A stretch of 64,000 nt of DNA from contig NC_061772.1 in NCBI RefSeq assembly GCF_022458985.1, forward strand, positions 28,765,501-28,829,500, written 5' to 3'. The translations under genes and the position numbers were made by a program. Origin of the DNA: Mugil cephalus. Its lineage: Eukaryota; Chordata; Actinopteri; Mugiliformes; Mugilidae. Numbering within the stretch: the first letter of the stretch is position 1; every line of letters begins with the position of its first letter. The notes under the pieces were generated by a model, which ran no database searches, had not been told where the DNA came from, and saw only the letters and a list, made by a program, of their open reading frames with translations. Positions 33,501-42,038 of this stretch are shown in pieces.

Positions 33501-36500
33501 TGGATCTCCTTCTCTTTTTCTTCTTGAATCAATTCTTTGTTAATAAAGTTGTAGAAAAAAATCTCTTCTTCTTCTCTATATCCCTCATTCTGCACATTTT
33601 AAACAACCTGTTTGCACCGTACTATGTACCAAATATTGCACTAGTTTGGTAACATTAGGTAGCTACTGCTTATTATTTATGCACCGTTTAATGTTCAAAT
33701 TATCTGTATGTTGTATCGCTTAATGCATCATCTACCAATTCCTCTAGTGTAAATTATGTTATTGTTTATGGTCTACTTACTTTTAACGCACAAATCCATC
33801 AGTATAATATGTTTATAGTATCTCAGTCATTGTGTATATCCATGGTCTCACCTGTACATAGGTTTTCATCTGTAAATATTGTCTATATGCTATTAAATCA
33901 ACCTGTACCATACTTCTTATATAACACACTATTTATGCTGCATTTTGTTGCTCTGTACCTGTACATGTGCAACGACAATAAAGTTGAATCTAATCTAATT
34001 CTCATTCTACTCCACCGTCTTCATCTCCCTCTACTGCTCTTTCTTCTTCTTCTGTTCCATTTCCAGTAGATTTGATGCTCCAACTACGTTGCCAGTGATT
34101 AATGTTTGGATCTAAACTCATACATGTGAACGGAACCCGTTCTTTTAGAATCTGATCAGGCTGAAGACGTATCATGGCCTGTGTTTTTGGTTTACCTGAC
34201 CAGTGTAGTGTTGCCTCCAGACGGGGAGTCCTCCTCATTCTCCTGCTGTCGGTGCACCTGCCTGACCCGACTGAACACCGAGGGGCTGCTGATGACAGAC
34301 CAAACACGATGTCAAGACTTTTATCTCTAGGAAACAATCTCACTTTGACCTCTACTACCTCAACCAGTAGAACCGAAAGGAATCCACTAGAAGAATTCAT
34401 TTGCTGTGTTGACGTGAGAGTCGGGAGCAGAGCACCAAGTTACCTGGTTACAGCCTTGGAAACAGTAGTAACCTTGACGACAGATCCATCCTCTTCTGAT
34501 AGCGTTGGCTCTGAGGAGGAGAAAAAAGAAATAAAGAATCAGATATGAAAATGCATTGTCTCCATGGATACCAGCATGCCAGGCCCAAGGAGGAGAAGAA
34601 GAAGAAGAAGAAGAAAGTGTTCTCACTCTGTAGGCTGAAACGCTCCGAGTTGCCTTCTTCCACGGGCGTCACCAGCTTCATCCTCAAACTCAGCTTCCCG
34701 TCGCTCTTATCGGTCGCGCTGTCTCCGCTTTCCCCCGACACGATGTCGCTGGCGGCCATCGCCACGTCTGCAGAGACGTCACCCACCACGTCCGACTTTT
34801 CAGAGAAGGAGGTGATCTCTGGGGGAAACGGAAACGAGAAGGTGTTTTAAAAACACAGAAGCTCAGCAGCAGACGGTGTGATGGGATGTTGTGGTGGAGG
34901 AAGGACCCACCGATGGGGGTGCTGTGTCTCAGGGTCTGCTTCAGCTGGCTGATTAGAGGCGGCGTCGCTCCGTCCACGGGGCCGATCAACTCCCCTTCTT
35001 TAGGCAGAGTGAAGTGGAAGGAAATCTCTGTTGCAGAAAAAGCATCAAGTTACAAACAGGGAAACAGGGAAACTTTGCTTTGTAGGTTTTATACTAACAA
35101 AGCAAAATACTAGAATGTGAGATTTGCAGAAAGAAAAGTAAATGTATTTTTGTGCATAAGCTCAGGTTCATGATCGTGAAGTTTGGCCAGAACACACTGG
35201 ATTGATTTCTCCAAGTTAGAAGAGAGTTTCTGGCCCAAGCAAAGATTTTTATGGATTCTACTTTGTGCACAAAGGTGGAATTCGATGCGTTTTAATAAAA
35301 TGGTCATCAAAAAGTTTGAATTGTGTGCACATTGCCTCCTTTAGTTTGAATCAGTGCTATTTTGTAAGTGAAAACACAATGTGGCACAGTCTGGGCGCCT
35401 TAGTTTTCCAACGTGGTACAAGTTCTACTAAAATACCTTCTACTTGAATATGTTTGTTTTGTTGTGTTTCTACAAACTCTCAGTAGAATTATCATCACAG
35501 GGTTGATGAATGAGTTCAGTGGCATCTCTGTGCATGATATCGTTGCTATGAGGGGGATTAATTATTATTCTCATTAAATTCTGGAACGTGCACAGTAACT
35601 GAAAAAAAAAAAAAACATAATATACATGATGTAGTATTTGTGTGCACATTGTCTCATGTAGTGGTATTCATTGTTATTTTGCAGCCAGATCCCATTTCAA
35701 GATGTAAAAACACGATGTACCACACTTAGAGTACAAGTCAACCTGGTACAATTTTTACTAAAAACCTTGGTGCTTTATGATATTTCAATAAAGGTTTCTT
35801 ACAATTATCATCACAGCGTTGATGAATGTGTTCAGTGGCATCTCTGTGCATGATATGATGGGTTTATATTTTTATGGATTATACATGTGCACAATGACTG
35901 AAAGAACATAACTCACAACTGTGCCGCCTGGTCAGTGCTTACCTCCCGAGCTGTCGCTCAGACTCTTGTCTTTGAGACCCTCTGCTTCACATCCCGCCCT
36001 CTCAGTCTGCGACAGCCTATCAGGGAGCTCAGGTTTGTGGCCGTTAGTGGAGACCGACTCTTTATCCCTGATTGGCTGGGAGCTCTTGGTCTTTGACTGC
36101 GGCGTCGTGTCTTTGTCCTGAACCTGGGAGTCTCTGACTTCACTCTCGTCCTCCTCGTCCTCCTCCATGGGTTGTGGAGACCACAGCTGGCTCTGAGAAA
36201 GGACCAGAGCGACTCCCGAGGCACCGCCGGTGTTCTCCTCTTCCTCCTCCATCACCACCTCCTCTTCTTCTTCTTCTTCTTGCTCAAGTTCATCCGTCAC
36301 ATTCGTCAGACTGTTGCGTTGTTGTGACACTGATTCTACAGACTGGCTCTTTGCAGTTCCTCCTCCTCCTCCTCCTCCTCCTCCTCCTCCCAAGTCTCCA
36401 GAGCTCTTCACCACATCTACAGTGGACGACTGAGAGATCCCAGATTGTGAAGGTAAACTAGCAGCGTTGGGCGGAGTCGCCTGCACACGGCTGTTAACGG

Positions 36501-39500
36501 ACGGGTTATCGGAGGGTTTTGGCTGAGAGCAGGAATCCGCCTCTTTGCTGTCGCTCTTACCATCTTTTACGTTTTGTACATTCAAAGAAGGAGTTTCTGT
36601 CCTTTTGTGCACGTCAGATTTTTGCGACAGTTCGGTCTCGGCGCATTCGCTTCGGGCTTTGAGCTTTGGGGACTCGGAGGCGGCAGCTTGCGATTCCGAG
36701 GGGACGGAGTTACTCTGGCTTTTTGAAACCACAGAGTCGCTGGTGTCGGCGTCAGGCGGCTCCTCCAGCTCCTCTATCTGCGTGGCCTGGCTGTCCTCCT
36801 CCTCCTCAACCTCCTCCTCCTCGACCTCCTTCTCGGCCTCCTCCTTCTCCTCTGCCTGCTCTGAGGTCTGTGGATGTGTGCTGCTGCTTTCTGTGTTCAC
36901 AGAGAGCTGCAAAGGCAAGTTGAACGTGGAGGACTCCAGCTGTTGAGACTGCGTCTGACGAGGCGGTGAGGACGGCTTCTTGTCCGACGGCTGCGGCGCC
37001 TCCTGACTCTGCGTCGGGACGAAAGCGTCCTGGGCAAACAAAAGAACAACAAAGTGGACGTCGTGAGCTCAGTTTCATGATCGAAACATTTCCACATAAA
37101 CACTTAGAGGGTGTTCAGACGAGTGTGAAGCAGTCGGGATGCATCGATTCACTTTTTTTCACTTCCGATACTGATACAGATATCTGAGGTTTCATATCAG
37201 CCAATATCGATCTGATACTGGTACATTTCTTTCCTATTTCTTTTCTAAACAAATAAATAGATAGAAATGTACTGAATTACTGTGCACCACTACAACAATC
37301 TTAAATGAATCAAAGGCTTCACAAGCTATTAAAAATAAATAGGAAGTAAAGCTCCTTGAAAAGGTTCAGTCAGTGTAATTACCATAGGAATTCAAAATTC
37401 AATGTAAAAAAAATAATAAAAGAGGTGGAGTTGTGATTTTTGTTGCCTGCACACTTCTAGGTGCAAACTTTTAATCTCTTGCCTTCATCTCTTTCAAAGT
37501 TTGCCTCCTTTTTGTTTATTCGGTTCAACAAACTCAACCCTCAGAACCTGCGCAGGTTTTGCCCGTAGCCATCGACTGTGTTGGAAAACCTGCACGCCGT
37601 GAGCTAGCGATGCCAGTACTAGCGCTCTGAAGCTAGCGCTAGACGTCAGGGCACGGCATAGAATTAGACTGAATAGATCTGCTGTCCCACGGTCACGATA
37701 GCCAACCCAGAATTATCCTCAATATCGGGACGGATACCAGTATCAGTGTTGGTGCATCGATGGTAGAATTTTATGATATAGAAGCTGAATAAATGTCAAT
37801 ATTTCAATTGCGCGCATATTAGTAGTGGGAAGTTTGACCCAGTTTGGCATCTTTGGGTTCTTTGATTCCCAAATGGCCAAATGGAAAATCCACCTGGTAC
37901 AATTTATTACTAAACACTTTGTGGAATATGTTTATGGGCTCTATAATGTGCACAATGGTAGAATATGATGATATACAGGCCAAAAACTGACGTATTTTAG
38001 AACTAGATTTCGTTTCAATAGGTAATTTGGCACATTTTGTGTACTTTGGTGTCATCAACTGAGAGTCTGCTTTGGTTCTAAACCGAATTTCCTCCATCCT
38101 TTGATTTGCAGTTTATCCATATATATAAATAACTTTAGGGAAATGTGTGTGCTGCAGCTTTAAGGCAAATAAACAGGTAGAAGAGTGAAGTACATACATG
38201 AGAGAAGTCTGGCTGTGAGGGTAAAGAGAGGGTTCGGTCTAAGGCAAAACCAGGGGAATTCTGGGACACGGGAGTCGAGGCGGATGGTTGTGGCTTAGCG
38301 GCAGCCTCGGTTTCCATTGGCTCGTCCTTCGCCCCTGCTTGGTCTTCAGGAGGCAGCGAAGTGTCCATCGGCTCATCAGCACCTGACGCAGCAACAGAAC
38401 ATCGTCTCTATTCTGACTCTTTAAATTAAAGTTCTTCGAAAGGTTTCGGGCATTTACCGCGTTCATTCTCCGGTCCGGTCGGCGTGCTGGGCACAATCAG
38501 AGGAGTGAAGTTGTCCTGGGTCGGGGCGACAAAATCCACAGAGCTCCTGGATGGAAACGAGCAAACGAAGACATCAGGTCTGTCGTGTCGTCTGAGCTAA
38601 AAACAAGTGGAAGAGCGGCGATGGGACTCACTGGGACAGACTGTCCTGGACCAGCGTCCCCTGTCCAGACAGGTGCAGCAGGTGCAGAGAGTGGGACGGC
38701 GTCGGGGTGGGTCCACCCTTCTGCTCCGGCTCGGATACCGTGCTGTCGACTGCAGCGCCTGAATGCAACACGTTAGAAAAGTCAAATCAGACGTGGACAC
38801 GGGGGGCGACGCAAACCTGAGACCTTCAGCTTGTTACACAAATTAGTTTCGTTCCTTCTGGTCATTTATACGTCACGAGAAACTCAAGTCCCAAACTCCA
38901 GGGACTCCACATTACTTTAGGTCTGACTTCATCTAAAAATACAGCATAAATTAATATTACCTGACACTAAATGTGAACCACAACACCAGGTTTCTGTGTC
39001 TGGATTCCAGTTGTTTCTTCTAATGCAGTGATACATTTATTTCACTGTTCTTTTTGGCAGATATCTGTAAAAATATATCTCTGACTGCTTTTCAAATCTG
39101 TTGGTTCAGTCAATCGCACAACCAGCTCTTCAGTTCTTTAAATTAATTTCTCAATTTAGATGCTATTTATGCATGTTCTCCCTGTGTCTGGGTGGGTTCT
39201 CTCCGGGTTCCTCCCACCTCTAAAGACTTGCTCATTAGGCTGATTGGTGACTCTAAATTTACTCTAGGTGTGAGTGTGAGTGTCAATGGTTGTTTGTCTC
39301 TGTGTTAGCTCTGCGATAGCCTGGAGACCTGTACCAGGGTGGACCCCGTCTCTCGCCTGATGACAGCTGAGATAAGTTCCAGCAAACCCTGCAACCCTAG
39401 TGAGGATAAGTGGTAGTAGAAGATGAGATGCTATTAAAGCCTTTGATTCAAACTAATGCTGCTAATCTCCATGTTCACCTGTCACCTTTTACCACTCAGT

Positions 39501-42005
39501 GGCCGTAACCATGGAGACTTCGCTGGCTGTGACGTTATGTTCACACCATCTATTTAAACACAGCCACACATGCTCAGTTCGCGTCAAGACTCCCTGGTAT
39601 GATTCTCCGAACATGATGTAAGACTAATTCACCTATGCACTTCCATTAACGATCACGTAACAACACATTTCATTTGTTTGATTGAAGAAAAAAAAGAGAT
39701 AAAAGATGAGTCTCTTATGGGAGTAAACCAAAACTTTGCTCTTTTTTTGAGCTGCTCACAGCCCTGGAGCTTCTACAAATTCTGCAAAATCAAAATGTGA
39801 CAGGCAGGTACATCAACGGCATTGCGTAAATTAGCAGGTCGACGCAGCGTTCCTGTTTACATCGAAGCAAATGACGAAAACCAGTCTCGACTCTTTCACA
39901 TCGCACAAAAACCCCAGTGTGAAAGGGGCTTTAGAGACGGTTTCTTATGGAAGCAGAAACTCCCCCCACAGGGAAACGCTCACATCCCATCCCCCTACAC
40001 ATGTACCCTCCCCCCAACCATCCACAAACACCACATACCTTCTCACACACACTCACCCCTGTTGACTACCAAACAGACAATCACACAACATTTCACAGAC
40101 TGGAACTTGCACTGAGCCGCACTTTAAGTACATTACTACATTATTTACATTTTCTCTCTATATAGTTTTTTTTTCCTCTAAGGCTGTTTTTTTTTAAATT
40201 CATATTTAAATGAACGACTATTTATGTGTGACTTTACATCACACTGATATTACTGATATTACCTCACTTCCTTGTTGCAAATAACTTTGTTTTTATCTTT
40301 AGTCGAAATGGTTTCAAACTTGTGACTTAAATTGGGGCAGTGGAGCTTCCTCTGCCTCCACGGTGTTTGCACTGAATGCACTGAGAGACCGTTGCACGAG
40401 ACCATTGAAAAGTAAGTAAAAAGAAAAAAGCAAAGGTGACAATATTTTACATTTTCTTGCAAACTTGTAAATTTCTAATATGGTTCCTTAGCTGCTTAGC
40501 TGTTGAATTTGTTTCCGACTAAATGGCTCCGACTGGTTGGTAAACGGTTTGGGATTCAGACGGTTAATTGATACGGATGCCATTATCGATTCTGCGACTC
40601 GTTCCTTTATCGATTCTTCACGTCAATTTTTGGTTTAGAAAAAGTAGAGGTTAACAGAAATTCTATAGAGTTTCTAAAGGAGAGATAAGAGAACAAACAG
40701 GAAACTGGTCAATGGATCCTCACTAACACTGCTCCACTGAGACGGAGCGATTGTTGACCAGAGAACACACTCTCTGTATTTAATGTTGTGCGTCATCAAC
40801 AAATGCTTCATGATGTTGATGCCTTTGCTTGAAACTATGATGCTGCAGAAGTTAAACTGTTCTGGAGAAATGAGGCGACACTTTGGACGGTTTCAGTCTC
40901 TCTGCCATCACGTCCTGCTTGTTATCGTCACATGATGTGAATGACGTGGTTCGACATAAAGATTCTTCTTCCTCTTTTATTTTATGGCAGTTGAGAAACA
41001 ACTTTCAGGTGCATTACTGGACTGGGATGTAAGTATTTGGCACAAAAAGACTCGATAAGCATGAAGAATAATGATATCAATGAACTGAACCAGTTCTTTT
41101 AAAGAACCGATGTTCTCAATGCCCATCTCTGCTAGTTGGTGGATTATCCAGTTAGGTCAGGGTGGGGGTTGGGGTTAGGGCTTGGACGTACCTGTCTTGT
41201 CGGCGTCAAACATGTCCTCCTGTGAGGACAGGATCTCACAGTCCTTCTGGTCCTGGAGGTTCTGCGAGTGAAGCAGAACCTGGACACTGATCTGCTTTGC
41301 TGACTGACCCACAGACTCTGAGGAGCTGCTGGAGCTCACCTCAGACCTGGGGAAAAAGAAGATTCATTAGTACGAGTCTGTTAAGTGCACAACATGCTTT
41401 TATTTCTAGTCGCACAGATTATTATAAGGCCGTACTTTCTGTTCTCCCCAAAAAAGGAGTTTTTATTTCACAGCTTCAACCACTTTAGCTGCACTGACAA
41501 GGACCAGAATCACTGCATTGGCTCCTTTTGTGTTTCAGGATCGTTTTAAGGTCCTTTTGTAAGTTGTTTTTTTTTTTTGATGTCTTAATGGCCTTGGACC
41601 TTCTTATCTGTCTGGGCTGCTTTTACCCTATCAGCCTTTAAGGTCCTCCAGTAGTGGCCTTTTAACCGTTACCAGGGTTAGAACAAATGGTGCAGTGGGG
41701 GGTATGCATGTATGTCGAGCCAGTCAGGATGTGTGTGCATAAATGAGGGTCTTTGTGTTGCATTTCTTCAAGTATTTAAAGTGCCATATATCCAGCGTAT
41801 GGAGCCGCACCTCGCTGCCTTGTTGTCCTGACGCTCTGACGTCCTGGAGCTCACGTCCTGCTCTGCTGGGGACGAAGAGAAGCAAGAAGTTAGAGCGTCT
41901 CGTTAGAGCGTTAGCCGTCAGTAAGAATGCTCTGATCAGACACGGTTACGCCAGGCTGTCATGCAGCTTTTCCAGAGGGGTTAGGAATGTATTTCTGCTC
42001 CAGCC

Positions 42006-42038
<33 letters not shown>

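Larger units (their letters stand above)
30842..34195 (-). other. tp53bp1 intron 15 (largest, repeat-rich)
   Basis: This 3.35-kb intron contains a repeat at 31186-31335 whose reverse copy is at 61985-62155, an unassigned stretch with broken open reading frames (31336-32580), a copy of the intron-18 transposon (32890-33260) and a LINE-type 3' tail (33560-34005). No tp53bp1 exon is required by phase. Confidence 0.65.
38759..41191 (-). other. tp53bp1 intron 7
   Basis: A 2.4-kb intron with a SINE (39165-39430) and a probable hAT-type non-autonomous transposon (40530-41130). The rest (39440-40530) has no recognised feature. Confidence 0.6.

Noticed and set aside
36545..36946. Serine-rich plus-strand frame
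   Set aside because: Antisense to the acidic, repeat-rich tp53bp1 exon 11.
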